DNA of 48,032 nt. Origin: Chitinophagaceae bacterium (GTDB lineage Bacteria > Bacteroidota > Bacteroidia > Chitinophagales > Chitinophagaceae). The notes beneath the pieces are model-generated. The model did no database searches, had not been told where the DNA came from, and worked only from the letters and a program-made list of their open reading frames with translations. The stretch spans positions 1-48,032 of the forward strand of contig JANYEB010000220.1 in assembly GCA_025363355.1 (NCBI GenBank). The letters run 5' to 3'. This document shows, one piece after another, positions 18,497 to 27,523 of the stretch. Position 1 is the stretch's first letter. Each line of letters opens with the position of its first letter. The position numbers were made by a program, and so were the translations under genes.

Positions 18497-19879
18497 ATGA
18501 AATTCATTAATACACTATTATTTTGTTTAGTAGTATCGAATGTTATAGCACAACAAAAAGTGTTATCGCTTGATGACTTTATTCAACAAGTAAAGCAATA
18601 TCATCCTATTGTTAAACAAGCCAATTTATTGGTAGAAAAAGCCAAAGCAGAGATACTAATTGCCAAAGGAGAATTTGACCCAACCATTTATTTTGATGCC
18701 AGTAGAAAAACACTTGACGAAAAAAATTATTACTATTACACCAATCCAGAACTAAAAATTCCATTGCCCATTGGTAATATAAAAACAGGTATTGAAGATA
18801 ATGGTGGAGATAGAATGAGCAGTGAATTAACACCTGGAAAAAGTAGCTATTTTGGTTTTGAAATACCACTAGCAAAAGGATTAATTATTGATAAAAGAAG
18901 AGCTGCTTTGCAACAAGCCAAAATTTTTAAAAATCAATCGGAGCAAGAAAAATTAATGTTGTTGAACAACGTATTGTACGATGCTTATTCTACTTACATT
19001 CAATGGTTGGCGAGTTATCAATTATCCAACCTTTATTCAAATTTTATTACCATAGGAAAAAATAGATTCAGGCTTATAAAAATAGCTACACAAAATGGAG
19101 ATAGAAGTGCAATGGATACACTAGAAGCATTTACTCAATTACAGAATATTGAAATGCAACAGCTAGATGCCAACCTGAAATTAATGAATGCCAAATTGGA
19201 GTTGTCTAATTTTTTATGGAACGAAAAAGATAGCATCGTTGAACTAGCACAAAATATTATTCCAGAAGATAACCCAGCAAAATTTGATGCCAATAATTTG
19301 AATGTTGAAACTATTGTAAACAGTGGATTACAGCAAAATCCAACCATTCAATATTATAACTTAAAAATAGATGCTTTAAAAGTAGAACAACGTTTAAAAA
19401 AGCAAAATCAGCTGCCAACACTAAATGCTAAAGCTAATATTTTAAACAAAGATTATGCAGTGTTCAATGGCTTTAATACTGCATTTATTCAAAACAATTA
19501 TAAGTGGGGCATCGATTTTAAATTTCCAATTTTTTTAAGAGAAGGAAGAGGAGAAACTAAAAAAGCTGCTATAAAAATTAAGGAAGCCAACTACGAATTA
19601 AACTATAAAAAGCAAGTAACACAAACCAAAATTTTAGCCTACTACAACGAATACTTGCAACTGCAAAAACAATTCAAATTAGCACAAACATCTTTAAACA
19701 ATTACAACAGTTTATATAAAAATGAACAACTAAAATTTAGTAATGGGGAAAGCACATTATTTTTAATAAATAGCAGAGAAAACAAAGTAATTGAAACACA
19801 ACAAAAACTAACAGAAATTAAAGTAAAAATGTACAAAGCCAAATATGCTATTGATTGGGCTAGTGGTTTGATAAATTAA
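18497..19879 (+). CDS. TolC-family outer-membrane channel protein
   Basis: A 460-residue outer-membrane efflux protein. A signal peptide (MKFINTLLFCLVVSNVIAQ) precedes two outer-membrane efflux protein repeats: one around residues 25-230 and one around 260-460. The long helices are rich in Gln, Lys and Asn as usual. Its ATG follows the HlyD stop codon with no spacer, implying translational coupling. It should form the trimeric exit duct for the exporter encoded just upstream. The substrate is unknown. Confidence 0.92.
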   Translation: MKFINTLLFCLVVSNVIAQQKVLSLDDFIQQVKQYHPIVKQANLLVEKAKAEILIAKGEFDPTIYFDASRKTLDEKNYYYYTNPELKIPLPIGNIKTGIEDNGGDRMSSELTPGKSSYFGFEIPLAKGLIIDKRRAALQQAKIFKNQSEQEKLMLLNNVLYDAYSTYIQWLASYQLSNLYSNFITIGKNRFRLIKIATQNGDRSAMDTLEAFTQLQNIEMQQLDANLKLMNAKLELSNFLWNEKDSIVELAQNIIPEDNPAKFDANNLNVETIVNSGLQQNPTIQYYNLKIDALKVEQRLKKQNQLPTLNAKANILNKDYAVFNGFNTAFIQNNYKWGIDFKFPIFLREGRGETKKAAIKIKEANYELNYKKQVTQTKILAYYNEYLQLQKQFKLAQTSLNNYNSLYKNEQLKFSNGESTLFLINSRENKVIETQQKLTEIKVKMYKAKYAIDWASGLIN

Positions 19880-19942
19880 TTTTTTTACATCAATGCAACC
19901 TTTTACTTCCCTTTTGCATTTATAATATTAAGCAACGGTTTT

Positions 19943-20488
19943 ATGGAGTTAAAACTAATTATTAATGAGTGTAAACAACAACGCCTAACAGCACAAAAAT
20001 GCTTGTTTGATTTGTTTGCTACACAAATGTTTTTGCTGTGTAAACGATATTTAAAAAATTCTGAAGTTGCTGAAGAAGTGTTAATAAATGGATTTGTGCA
20101 AGTATATAAATCGCTACAAAAATTTAATTATGTTGATGATGCTAGCACAACAAGTTGGATAAAGAAAATAATGGTAAATGAATGTTTACAAGAACTTAGA
20201 AAAAAACAAAGTTTTCTAACAGTAGCAATAGATATAGTAGAGGATAAAACTATTGATAACACTGTATTTGAGAAACTATCACTAGAAGAAATTTATCAAT
20301 TGATAACACAACTTCCAACAGGGTATAGAACAGTTTTTAATTTATTTGAAATAGAAGGTTACTCACACAAAGAAATTGCAAGTAATTTAAAAATTACTGA
20401 AGGCACAAGCAAAAGCCAATTAAGTAGAGCCAAACAAATGTTGCAAGATTTAATCATCAAAAAAAATCAAGTATATGCAACAAAATAA
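19943..20488 (+). CDS. ECF-type RNA polymerase sigma factor
   Basis: A 181-residue sigma-70 family protein with only regions 2 and 4. Region 2 lies near residues 25-90 (CKRYLKNSEVAEEVLINGFVQV, a DAEDVVQDVF-type segment, then TSWIKKIMVNECLQELRK). Region 4 is near 120-172, with LPTGYRTVFNLFEIEGYSHK and the helix-turn-helix EIASNLKITEGTSKSQLSRA. It probably directs transcription of a small cell-envelope regulon. The next gene overlaps by 14 bases and encodes a single-pass membrane protein, the usual place for an anti-sigma factor. The gene begins 63 bases after the TolC gene. Confidence 0.93.
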   Translation: MELKLIINECKQQRLTAQKCLFDLFATQMFLLCKRYLKNSEVAEEVLINGFVQVYKSLQKFNYVDDASTTSWIKKIMVNECLQELRKKQSFLTVAIDIVEDKTIDNTVFEKLSLEEIYQLITQLPTGYRTVFNLFEIEGYSHKEIASNLKITEGTSKSQLSRAKQMLQDLIIKKNQVYATK

Positions 20489-21173
20489 AACTAAAATATT
20501 TACTGATATTGGTGCATTAAACACACTTCAAAATGGAGATGATTTTGATGCTAATAAAGTGTGGAATAAACTAGAACATAAACTCACAAAAAAGAAATCT
20601 AAAAAAATATATTGGATTTGGTTGGCTGCTTCAATGCTAATATTAATAAGCATTCCAGCATTTTTTAAAACAAATACATCGAATAAAAATATAATAGCAA
20701 CAAAGGTTGCTTTACCACAAAAAATAGCAGTTGATAATACAAGTAAACAAATAGTAGTATCTAAAAAAAGTGTAAAAAAAGAGGTTGAAAAACGTATAGA
20801 AAAACAACAGGCTTTAGCACTAGATACATTGCAAAATATTGTAGAAAATATTCAACCAATAGCACTTGATACATCAATTAAAATTTTGAAAGTAGAAAAC
20901 AAAACAGTTGTTACAAGTACTACAATAAAGCCAATAAGAAAGAAACTTAAAGTAGTTTATGCTGGTGATTTATACGAAGAAAATAATCAGCAAACTGCAA
21001 AACAAGAACTAGCAAAAGAACAACCAAGAAAGTCTTTCTTTAAATTATTTGAAAGCCAAAATAAAGAACCAGAAGAAACTACAACAACAGAAAATCAACC
21101 ACAACCCAATAAAACATTTTTAGGTTTTAAAACAAAACCAACTGCCACTATTTCTATCAACGAAAATCAATAA
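20475..21173 (+). CDS. Single-pass membrane protein, candidate anti-sigma factor
   Basis: A 232-residue protein with a short Lys-rich cytosolic N-terminus (about 1-45), one transmembrane helix (about 47-63, WIWLAASMLILISIPAFF) and a long, low-complexity periplasmic region rich in Lys, Glu, Gln and Thr. No zinc-binding anti-sigma motif (HxxxCxxC) is present and I recognise no named family. The call as anti-sigma factor rests on context: the gene overlaps the ECF sigma gene by 14 bases and has the N-in, single-helix layout. The secreted protein gene starts four bases downstream. The membrane topology is clear, the function inferred. Confidence 0.75.
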   Translation: MQQNKTKIFTDIGALNTLQNGDDFDANKVWNKLEHKLTKKKSKKIYWIWLAASMLILISIPAFFKTNTSNKNIIATKVALPQKIAVDNTSKQIVVSKKSVKKEVEKRIEKQQALALDTLQNIVENIQPIALDTSIKILKVENKTVVTSTTIKPIRKKLKVVYAGDLYEENNQQTAKQELAKEQPRKSFFKLFESQNKEPEETTTTENQPQPNKTFLGFKTKPTATISINENQ

Positions 21174-21177
21174 AACA

Positions 21178-22314
21178 ATGAAAAAATTATGTATGTTATT
21201 GTTGCTTGTAATAGCAACACAGCAGCTTATTGCACAAACAACTAGCGAGTGGATATTTGCAGAAGACAATCACAATAAACCAACAGTGGAATTCGAGTAC
21301 AACCCTATTCAAAAAAACATAGGTGTAAACTTTGAATTTTATAGTCTTAAGCAATTAAAATATTTGCCAAATATTGATTCTATTATGGAGCTAGTAAAAA
21401 ATGATTTGCAGTATTTATCAGACTCTTTAAAAGAAGATGCTATAACAAGAAAGTTAGAGTATGCACTTTACAATAAACCCAATAGAATTAGAATTATTAA
21501 TCACACAGAACAACCAACAGCTTATATTGTTCAAAACAAAGAATTAAAACAATTAAAAATTGATGCAGATACTTTAATGATAAAACTATCCGTGTTTAAT
21601 GAAGATAGTATCGGCTTCACAAACTATAACAAAGTGAAAACAAAGATTGCCTATCTAAAACCTGTTTACATTAAATTTTATTTGAGAAATTTAAAAGATA
21701 TCCTTGATTTAAAAAGTGGATTAGTTAGCGTTTGTTTAAATGATATTAAAGCAAAAAATGAAACGATATTGTCAACGAAACGTTCGAAAGATATTAGCTA
21801 TTACGGAAATGATATTTTTAAAAATGAAGCTTTTGAAAAAGATGTATACAGGTCTTGGAGCATTAAAAAGAAGGCATCAAAAGAACTTGTACCCACAATA
21901 GGTTTTGGTATGCAAAATGCAAATGGAGCTTGGCTAGCATCGTTTAATTTTGGAGCAAGATTAACATCAACATCTGAGTATACAGGTACCACTTACTGGA
22001 ATTTAACCTTAGATAATTATTATAATTTTTATACAGATGCCAATAATAATTTTATTAAGGATAGATATAGTTTTATTAATCTTCTGATGTTTCAAAAAGA
22101 GGAAAAACAAGACCAAAAAGGTTTTCAAACACAAGGTAGTTTTGGATTGGGTTATTTAATAAATCGTACAGGTAATTTGTTTGATAAAGGAACATTCAAA
22201 ATGTCGTTCCCCTCTTTAACAAATGGATGGCTATCTATTACTCCAGAAATTTTTTATAGAGATTTTTTCAAAAACACAACGCTTAGTATTAAGTTATCAA
22301 TTAACTATGAGTAA
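21178..22314 (+). CDS. Secreted protein of unknown function
   Basis: A 378-residue protein with a clear signal peptide (MKKLCMLLLLVIATQQLIAQ, cleavage likely before TTSEW). No family is recognised. The middle is polar. From about residue 235 to the C-terminus the sequence alternates hydrophobic and polar residues with many aromatics (GFGMQNANGAWLASFNFG, TYWNLTLDNYYNFY, LSIKLSINYE at the very end), which suggests a small beta-barrel ending in an aromatic residue region. It is the third gene of the sigma-factor operon and could be the envelope component that this system monitors or produces. Confidence 0.75.
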   Translation: MKKLCMLLLLVIATQQLIAQTTSEWIFAEDNHNKPTVEFEYNPIQKNIGVNFEFYSLKQLKYLPNIDSIMELVKNDLQYLSDSLKEDAITRKLEYALYNKPNRIRIINHTEQPTAYIVQNKELKQLKIDADTLMIKLSVFNEDSIGFTNYNKVKTKIAYLKPVYIKFYLRNLKDILDLKSGLVSVCLNDIKAKNETILSTKRSKDISYYGNDIFKNEAFEKDVYRSWSIKKKASKELVPTIGFGMQNANGAWLASFNFGARLTSTSEYTGTTYWNLTLDNYYNFYTDANNNFIKDRYSFINLLMFQKEEKQDQKGFQTQGSFGLGYLINRTGNLFDKGTFKMSFPSLTNGWLSITPEIFYRDFFKNTTLSIKLSINYE

Positions 22315-22431
22315 AAATTATTAATTGTTTTATAAAAACACTATTATTTATTTTAAATAATATAATAAATTTTATTATGCATTAATATATAATTACAAAT
22401 TAATATACACATTTTATAATACACAATATAT

Positions 22432-22485
22432 TTATTTTAAACAAATATAAATAAATAAAATAATATTTATATTTGTTTAAAATAA
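22432..22485. repeat. Perfect 22-bp inverted repeat upstream of an unknown gene
   Basis: Arms 22432-22453 and 22464-22485 are exact reverse complements, with a 10-base loop. The whole lies in a 186-base, extremely AT-rich gap. Each arm holds the promoter-like octamer TATATTTG (plus strand 22468-22475, minus strand in the left arm), so it could be a two-way promoter, an operator, or a hairpin in the leader of the next gene. Confidence 0.8.
22468..22475 (+). promoter_or_regulatory. Putative promoter -7 element of the gene at 22501
   Basis: TATATTTG, matching TAnnTTTG, 25 bases before the ATG. It is inside the right arm of the inverted repeat. Confidence 0.4.
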
Positions 22486-22500
22486 GTTAGTATATTATTT

Positions 22501-23211
22501 ATGAAACGCAATAAAAATTTTGTTGATAATAGCACAAATACAACTAAACAAATAGCATCAAAAAAGAAACTACAAACAAATATTCCTAGAAAAGATGCAG
22601 ACTTAGCCACCCTTGCAAAAGCTGTTGACGATAAATGGGCTACCACCCCAGCAATCACTTTATTGTGGATAGATGAACCAAAGTTTAAAATATTAGTGCA
22701 TAGTTTCAACACCAATTTAACCAATAGATTGTTGGTAGGCAGCAATCGTCCATCGCTAACCCAAAGCCTAGCACAAATCAATAAAAGCATTGACGAAGCT
22801 ACAGATTGTGTAAAGGTTTATATACTAAAAAAGTTTAAAAAAGCCAGTGCAAAAGCACAATACGAACGCTATGGCATAGTAAAAGAAGGCACTAATTATA
22901 GGTTGCCTTTTGATAATGATAAAAGAAAATTAGCTCTGCCACTAATGCTTGCTGCTATTAATGAAGATGGCTTTATCAACGAAGAATATGGAACAAATTT
23001 TTGGCAAAACATTAAAACCACATTTGCAAATGCCTTAAACAATAGCAGTGATATTGCAAAAAATGTAAGTAATAAAGTAGCAGCAAAAGAAGCTGATAAG
23101 CAAAAAATAAAACAAGTATTGGTATCAATAATATTATTGATAAAAGCCAATTATCCAACAACCCACCATAATGTTTTAAGAGAATGGGGGTTTATAAAAG
23201 AAAATTATTAG
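22501..23211 (+). CDS. Unknown helical protein
   Basis: A 236-residue, Lys- and Asn-rich, probably all-helical cytosolic protein with no signal peptide, no membrane helix and no known motif. The sequence has the block IDEATDCVKVYILKKF, then YERYG, then a polar loop and KRKLALPLMLAAI, and then a W near residue 168. This order resembles the N-terminal part of the protein at 167-1096, so the two may be distant paralogues. A perfect inverted repeat lies just upstream. The HerA-like gene follows 52 bases later but has its own promoter-like element. I cannot assign a function. Confidence 0.75.
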   Translation: MKRNKNFVDNSTNTTKQIASKKKLQTNIPRKDADLATLAKAVDDKWATTPAITLLWIDEPKFKILVHSFNTNLTNRLLVGSNRPSLTQSLAQINKSIDEATDCVKVYILKKFKKASAKAQYERYGIVKEGTNYRLPFDNDKRKLALPLMLAAINEDGFINEEYGTNFWQNIKTTFANALNNSSDIAKNVSNKVAAKEADKQKIKQVLVSIILLIKANYPTTHHNVLREWGFIKENY

Positions 23212-23227
23212 GAATGTTTTTTACTTA

Positions 23228-23235
23228 TATGTTTG
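23228..23235 (+). promoter_or_regulatory. Putative promoter -7 element of the HerA-like gene
   Basis: TATGTTTG, matching TAnnTTTG, 28 bases before the ATG at 23264. Confidence 0.4.
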
Positions 23236-23263
23236 TCATACTATTTAACAATTAAACTAACGT

Positions 23264-24799
23264 ATGCCAACACAAGAACAATTCCTCTCAACAGTAAACA
23301 CAGGCTATACATTTAAAGGCGATAAAGTAAAAATTGGAGTAGCAATGCTTGATGGTCAAGTAGTGCCTGGAGCAGATGTTTATTTACCATTAAAAACAAT
23401 GAATAGGCATGGGTTAATTGCTGGTGCAACAGGCACTGGCAAAACCAAAACCTTGCAAATGATTAGTGAGTGTTTAAGTGATAATAGTGTGCCTGTTGTG
23501 TTGATGGATATTAAAGGAGACCTTAGTGGCATAGCAGCTTCTGGCATTTTGAACGATAAAATTACAGACCGTTGCAATCATTTAAACATTACATATTCAC
23601 CATCAGCTTTTCCTACAGAATTGTATAGTTTAAGTGACCAAAAAGGAGTAAGATTGAGAGCCACTGTTACAGAATTTGGTCCTATTTTACTAAGCAAAAT
23701 TTTAAACTTAAATGATACACAAGAAGGCTTGGTTGCAATGATTTTTAAATATTGCGATGATAATAAAATGCCTTTGGTTGACCTAAAAGATTTTATAAAA
23801 GTATTGCAATACATAGCCAATGAAGGCAAGGATGAATTGCAAAAACAATATGGAAATATTTCTTCAACAAGCACAGGAACCATACTTAGAAAAATTATAG
23901 AACTGCAACAACAAGGTGCAGATATTTTTTTTGGAGAAAGAAGTTTTGAAGTAGATGATTTAATGAGAATAAGTGATGATGGACGTGGAATGATAAATAT
24001 TTTAAGGGTGATGGATATGCAAAATCGTCCAAAATTGTTTAGCACATTTATGTTGCAATTGTTGGCAGAATTATATGCAACTTGCCCCGAAGAAGGCGAC
24101 CTTGATAAACCCAAATTAGTGTTGATAATTGATGAAGCACATTTGGTGTTTCAAGAAGCTACAACTGCATTGCTACAACAAATAGAAACTGTTATCAAAC
24201 TAATACGCAGCAAGGGAATTGGCATTTTCTTCTGCACTCAAAATCCACAAGATATTCCTGCAAGTATATTGGCACAATTGGGTTTAAAAGTGCAACACGC
24301 TTTACGTGCATTTACTGCTGCCGATAGAAAAACTATTAAAACAGCAGCAGAGAATTTTCCTGAAACCGAATACTATAAAACCGATGAATTGCTAACGCAA
24401 ATGGGCATTGGCGAAGGCTTTGTAACCTTGTTAAACGAAAAAGGAATTCCAACGCCATTAGTGCATACAATGCTTTGCCCACCACGCAGTAGAATGGATG
24501 TATTGAACGATAATGAAATTGATACATTAATTTCAAAAAGCAAACTTGTTAAAAAATATAGTGAGGTTATAGATAGTGAAAGTGCTTATGAAATTCTTAG
24601 TAAAAAATTAGAAGCAGCAACACAACAGCAAGAAGAAGAAAAGCAAGAAAAAGAAGATAAAAAATCAACAGGAAAGGAAGAAAGTTTTTTTGATAATCCA
24701 ATTGTAAAAACTGTGGGTCGTACAGCTGCAAATATGATTACAAGAAGTTTATTAGGAGCATTGGGTTTAACAGGACGAGGAAAGAAAAGTTTGTTTTAA
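23264..24799 (+). CDS. HerA-like P-loop ATPase (DUF853 family)
   Basis: A 511-residue ATPase of the DUF853/YjgR group in the HerA-FtsK superfamily. Walker A is GATGTGKTKT near residues 51-60. Walker B is LVLIIDEAHLVF near residue 285. A sensor-like FFCTQNPQDIP follows near residue 325, and ALRAFTAADRKTI carries the arginine-finger-like Arg. The C-terminus (about 430-511) is a charged Gln/Glu/Lys linker and a short hydrophobic Gly-rich tail. The group is thought to act as hexameric DNA translocases or pumps, but the cellular role is not known. No NurA nuclease gene is adjacent, so it is not the standard HerA-NurA pair. Confidence 0.9.
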   Translation: MPTQEQFLSTVNTGYTFKGDKVKIGVAMLDGQVVPGADVYLPLKTMNRHGLIAGATGTGKTKTLQMISECLSDNSVPVVLMDIKGDLSGIAASGILNDKITDRCNHLNITYSPSAFPTELYSLSDQKGVRLRATVTEFGPILLSKILNLNDTQEGLVAMIFKYCDDNKMPLVDLKDFIKVLQYIANEGKDELQKQYGNISSTSTGTILRKIIELQQQGADIFFGERSFEVDDLMRISDDGRGMINILRVMDMQNRPKLFSTFMLQLLAELYATCPEEGDLDKPKLVLIIDEAHLVFQEATTALLQQIETVIKLIRSKGIGIFFCTQNPQDIPASILAQLGLKVQHALRAFTAADRKTIKTAAENFPETEYYKTDELLTQMGIGEGFVTLLNEKGIPTPLVHTMLCPPRSRMDVLNDNEIDTLISKSKLVKKYSEVIDSESAYEILSKKLEAATQQQEEEKQEKEDKKSTGKEESFFDNPIVKTVGRTAANMITRSLLGALGLTGRGKKSLF

Positions 24800-24839
24800 A
24801 TAAAAAAGAACCTATAAATTCGTTAACAAATAACTACTT

Positions 24840-25304
24840 ATGGAAATTTCTTCTCAAGAAAATTTATTGACAGAATTTGAAAGCAATTTAGTATTGGCAA
24901 GTTCAGGCCAACGATTTTTAAATTATATTATTGATGTAATATTATTCTATGGTTTTATGTTTTGCTTGGGTATGTTAATGGCACTTACAGCACCAGGTAG
25001 CTTATCTATTTTCGATGGATTTAAGGGAAACATAGTTAGCTTGTTATTTTATGCAATTTTTATGGGAGCAATAGAAACCATAACAAAAGGTCGTTCTTTA
25101 GGAAAGCTAATTACAAAAACAAAAGCAGTAAATGAAGATGGAACAGATATTTCAGCATCCACAGCTTTTGCAAGAGGCTTATCAAGAGCTGTACCTTTCA
25201 ATCAAATTAGTGCATTGGGTAATCCACCACATCCTTGGCACGACAAATGGAATAAGACTTATGTTATTGATATTAAAGATTCATTTATTGTAGAAAAACA
25301 ATAA
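24840..25304 (+). CDS. RDD-family membrane protein
   Basis: A 154-residue inner-membrane protein. The N-terminal SSGQRFLNYIIDVILFYGFMF has the family Arg and Asp at the start of the first helix, followed by a second helix near residues 60-75 (VSLLFYAIFMGAIETI). GRSLGKLITKTKAV is the family's conserved loop. The role of most RDD proteins is unknown; some are linked to ion transport. It lies 40 bases after the HerA-like gene and just ahead of the DUF2892-rhodanese pair, in the same direction. Confidence 0.88.
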   Translation: MEISSQENLLTEFESNLVLASSGQRFLNYIIDVILFYGFMFCLGMLMALTAPGSLSIFDGFKGNIVSLLFYAIFMGAIETITKGRSLGKLITKTKAVNEDGTDISASTAFARGLSRAVPFNQISALGNPPHPWHDKWNKTYVIDIKDSFIVEKQ

Positions 25305-25332
25305 ACTATTTTTATTGGTTTAAAAAAATTAT

Positions 25333-25551
25333 ATGAAAAAGAATATGGGCTCTGCCGACAAAATAATTCGTGTAATTATTGCTATTATTTTTTCTGTGTT
25401 GTTTTTCACACAAACTGTTACTGGTACACTTGGTATGGTGTTATTAATAGTTGGAGGAATTTTTCTGCTAACCAGTGTTATTAGTTTTTGTCCACTCTAT
25501 TTACCATTAGGTATTAACACTTGCAAAACAAAAGAAAAAAATGTTAAATAG
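25333..25551 (+). CDS. DUF2892 small membrane protein
   Basis: A 72-residue protein with the DUF2892 pattern: KNMGSADKIIRVIIAII starts the first helix, and the second helix is GMVLLIVGGIFLLTSVISF. It ends with CPLYLPLGINTCKTK, typical of this family. The same domain is the membrane anchor of E. coli YgaP, where it is fused to a rhodanese domain. Here the rhodanese domain is a separate gene, overlapping this one by 11 bases. Confidence 0.85.
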   Translation: MKKNMGSADKIIRVIIAIIFSVLFFTQTVTGTLGMVLLIVGGIFLLTSVISFCPLYLPLGINTCKTKEKNVK

Positions 25552-25855
25552 AATTATGAATTTTTTTGGGATGGGAACGTCAACTAACTTTTCTGAATTG
25601 ATGAAAAATGGAGCTGTTATTATTGATGTTAGAAGCAAAAGAGAATTTGATGGAGGACATATTGATGGTTCTATAAATATACCTGTAGATGAATTAACCA
25701 ACAATCTTAATAAGCTAAAAGATAAAGGCAAAACCATCATAGCTTGTTGTGCATCTGGTATGAGAAGTGCATCTGCTACATCTATTTTAAAAGCTAATGG
25801 TTACACACAAGTTTATAATGGTGGAGGATGGAGTAGCTTGAAAAATAAGTTATAA
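25541..25855 (+). CDS. Single-domain rhodanese-like sulfurtransferase
   Basis: A 104-residue rhodanese domain. IIDVRSKREFDGGHIDGSIN is the first conserved block, and the active loop is CCASGMRS with the catalytic Cys at residue 70. It should carry a persulfide sulfur in the cytosol. The start codon ATG 25541 overlaps the end of the DUF2892 gene, which points to coupled translation and a shared role, as in the fused YgaP protein. The 185 bases that follow are non-coding apart from the fumC promoter. Confidence 0.9.
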   Translation: MLNRIMNFFGMGTSTNFSELMKNGAVIIDVRSKREFDGGHIDGSINIPVDELTNNLNKLKDKGKTIIACCASGMRSASATSILKANGYTQVYNGGGWSSLKNKL

Positions 25856-25990
25856 CAAACCTTTGTTGTTTTTTAATTTAAAAGAGGATCTATATTTTTT
25901 TGAATATGGGATACTCTTGTTGTTTTCATCACTCCTTTTAGATTCTACCCTCAAATGTTAATTATCATATCAACCTTTTATTTCTTCAAT

Positions 25991-25998
25991 TACATTTG
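25991..25998 (+). promoter_or_regulatory. Putative fumC promoter -7 element
   Basis: TACATTTG, matching TAnnTTTG, 42 bases before the fumC ATG. The 11 bases TTACATTTGCA are shared with the valS and metG upstream regions. Confidence 0.5.
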
Positions 25999-26040
25999 CA
26001 CCAGTCAAAAAATCATCAATCATTAAATTAAAAATAGTTT

Positions 26041-27441
26041 ATGGAATTTCGTATTGAAAAAGACACAATGGGCGAAGTAAAAGTGCCTCTAAATGTATAT
26101 TGGGGAGCTCAAACGCAACGTAGTATTGACAATTTTAAAATTGCCCAAGATATTAATAAAATGCCCAAAGAAATTATTGCTGCATTTGCCTATTTAAAAC
26201 ACGCAGCAGCTTTAGCAAATAACGAATTGGGTGTGTTGCCAAACGAAAAGAAAGATGCTATTGGTGTTGTATGTAACGAAATTTTAGAAGGTAAATTAAA
26301 CGACCAATTTCCTTTGGTGGTGTGGCAAACTGGTAGTGGCACACAAAGCAATATGAACGTGAATGAAGTGGTGGCTTATCGTGCACACGTTATTAGTGGT
26401 GGTGCTTTGGGCGATAAAGAAAAATTTTTGCATCCTAACGATGATGTAAATAAATCGCAATCCAGCAACGATACTTTTCCTACTGCAATGCACATTGCTG
26501 CTTACAAAATTTTAATCGAAAATACCATTCCAGCAATTGAAAAATTGCGTGATACTTTGGCTGCAAAAAGCAAAGCATTTATGCACGTTGTAAAGATTGG
26601 CAGAACCCATTTTATGGATGCAACACCATTAACGGTTGGTCAAGAATTTAGTGGTTATGTTTCTCAATTAAACCACGGCTTAAAAGCTATTAAAAACACA
26701 TTGGCTCACCTTAGCGAATTGGCTTTGGGTGGCACTGCTGTTGGCACAGGAATCAATACACCAAAGGGTTACGACGTTTGTGTTGCAAAACATATTGCTG
26801 CATTAACTGGCTTGCCTTTTATTACTGCCGAAAATAAATTTGAAGCATTGGCTGCACACGATGCTATTGTAGAAGCCCACGGTGCATTAAAAACTGTTGC
26901 AGTTAGTTTAATGAAAATTGCCAACGATTTTCGTATGCTTTCTAGTGGTCCAAGAAGTGGTATTGGAGAATTATTTATTCCAGATAATGAACCTGGGAGT
27001 TCTATTATGCCTGGCAAAGTAAATCCTACACAATGTGAGGCTTTAACAATGATAGCAGCACAGGTCTTAGGTAACGATGTTGCTATTAATATTGGTGGCA
27101 GTATGGGTCATTTTGAATTGAATGTTTTTAAACCAATGATGATTTATAACTTCTTGCACAGTGCAAGATTAATTGGCGATGGCTGTGTAAGTTTCAACGA
27201 TAAATGTGCTGTTGGCGTTGCACCTTTGGAAGCAAATATTAAAAAACACGTTGATAATAGCTTGATGTTAGTTACGGCACTAAACACAAAAATTGGTTAT
27301 TATAAAGCTGCTGAAATTGCACAAACTGCACACAAAAATGGTAGTACTTTAAAAGAAACTGCCATTGCCTTGGGCTATGTAACTGCCGAAGAATTTGATG
27401 CTTGGGTAATACCTGTTGAAATGTGTGGAGAGATCAAGTAG
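26041..27441 (+). CDS. fumC: Class II fumarate hydratase FumC
   Basis: A 466-residue enzyme of the aspartase/fumarase superfamily, interconverting fumarate and L-malate in the citric acid cycle. The signature [11 protein letters not shown] is at about residues 319-329, and it carries the catalytic Ser. [14 protein letters not shown] and [11 protein letters not shown] are the other substrate-binding stretches, and the His of [16 protein letters not shown] is the second catalytic region. The length is as expected, and class II fumarases do not need iron. It ends the long plus-strand block and converges with cysS across a strong terminator. Confidence 0.97.
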   Translation: MEFRIEKDTMGEVKVPLNVYWGAQTQRSIDNFKIAQDINKMPKEIIAAFAYLKHAAALANNELGVLPNEKKDAIGVVCNEILEGKLNDQFPLVVWQTGSGTQSNMNVNEVVAYRAHVISGGALGDKEKFLHPNDDVNKSQSSNDTFPTAMHIAAYKILIENTIPAIEKLRDTLAAKSKAFMHVVKIGRTHFMDATPLTVGQEFSGYVSQLNHGLKAIKNTLAHLSELALGGTAVGTGINTPKGYDVCVAKHIAALTGLPFITAENKFEALAAHDAIVEAHGALKTVAVSLMKIANDFRMLSSGPRSGIGELFIPDNEPGSSIMPGKVNPTQCEALTMIAAQVLGNDVAINIGGSMGHFELNVFKPMMIYNFLHSARLIGDGCVSFNDKCAVGVAPLEANIKKHVDNSLMLVTALNTKIGYYKAAEIAQTAHKNGSTLKETAIALGYVTAEEFDAWVIPVEMCGEIK

Positions 27442-27464
27442 TTGTTAGTGATTAGTTATTAATT

Positions 27465-27501
27465 AAAAAAGGGTTCAGCAAAAATTGCTGAACCCTTTTT
27501 T
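27465..27501. terminator. Bidirectional terminator between fumC and cysS
   Basis: A 17-base perfect stem (core AAAAAAGGGTTCAGCAA) with a 3-base loop, flanked by A and T runs. It can end transcription from both convergent genes. Confidence 0.9.
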
Positions 27502-27523
27502 AATTTTATACTTATGTTTTTGT

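Noticed and set aside
15481-19879. Bacteriocin or peptide export system
   Set aside because: The ABC protein has no C39 peptidase domain and I found no small double-glycine leader peptide gene in or near the operon.
22467-22790. Open frame of 107 codons on the minus strand over the start of the gene at 22501
   Set aside because: It runs over the inverted repeat and opposes a better-formed gene; its translation is a hydrophobic shadow of that gene.
23264-24799. HerA-NurA or HerA-based phage-defence pair
   Set aside because: The ATPase is of the DUF853 type and no NurA, SIR2 or nuclease gene is next to it; the neighbours are an unknown helical protein and an RDD protein.
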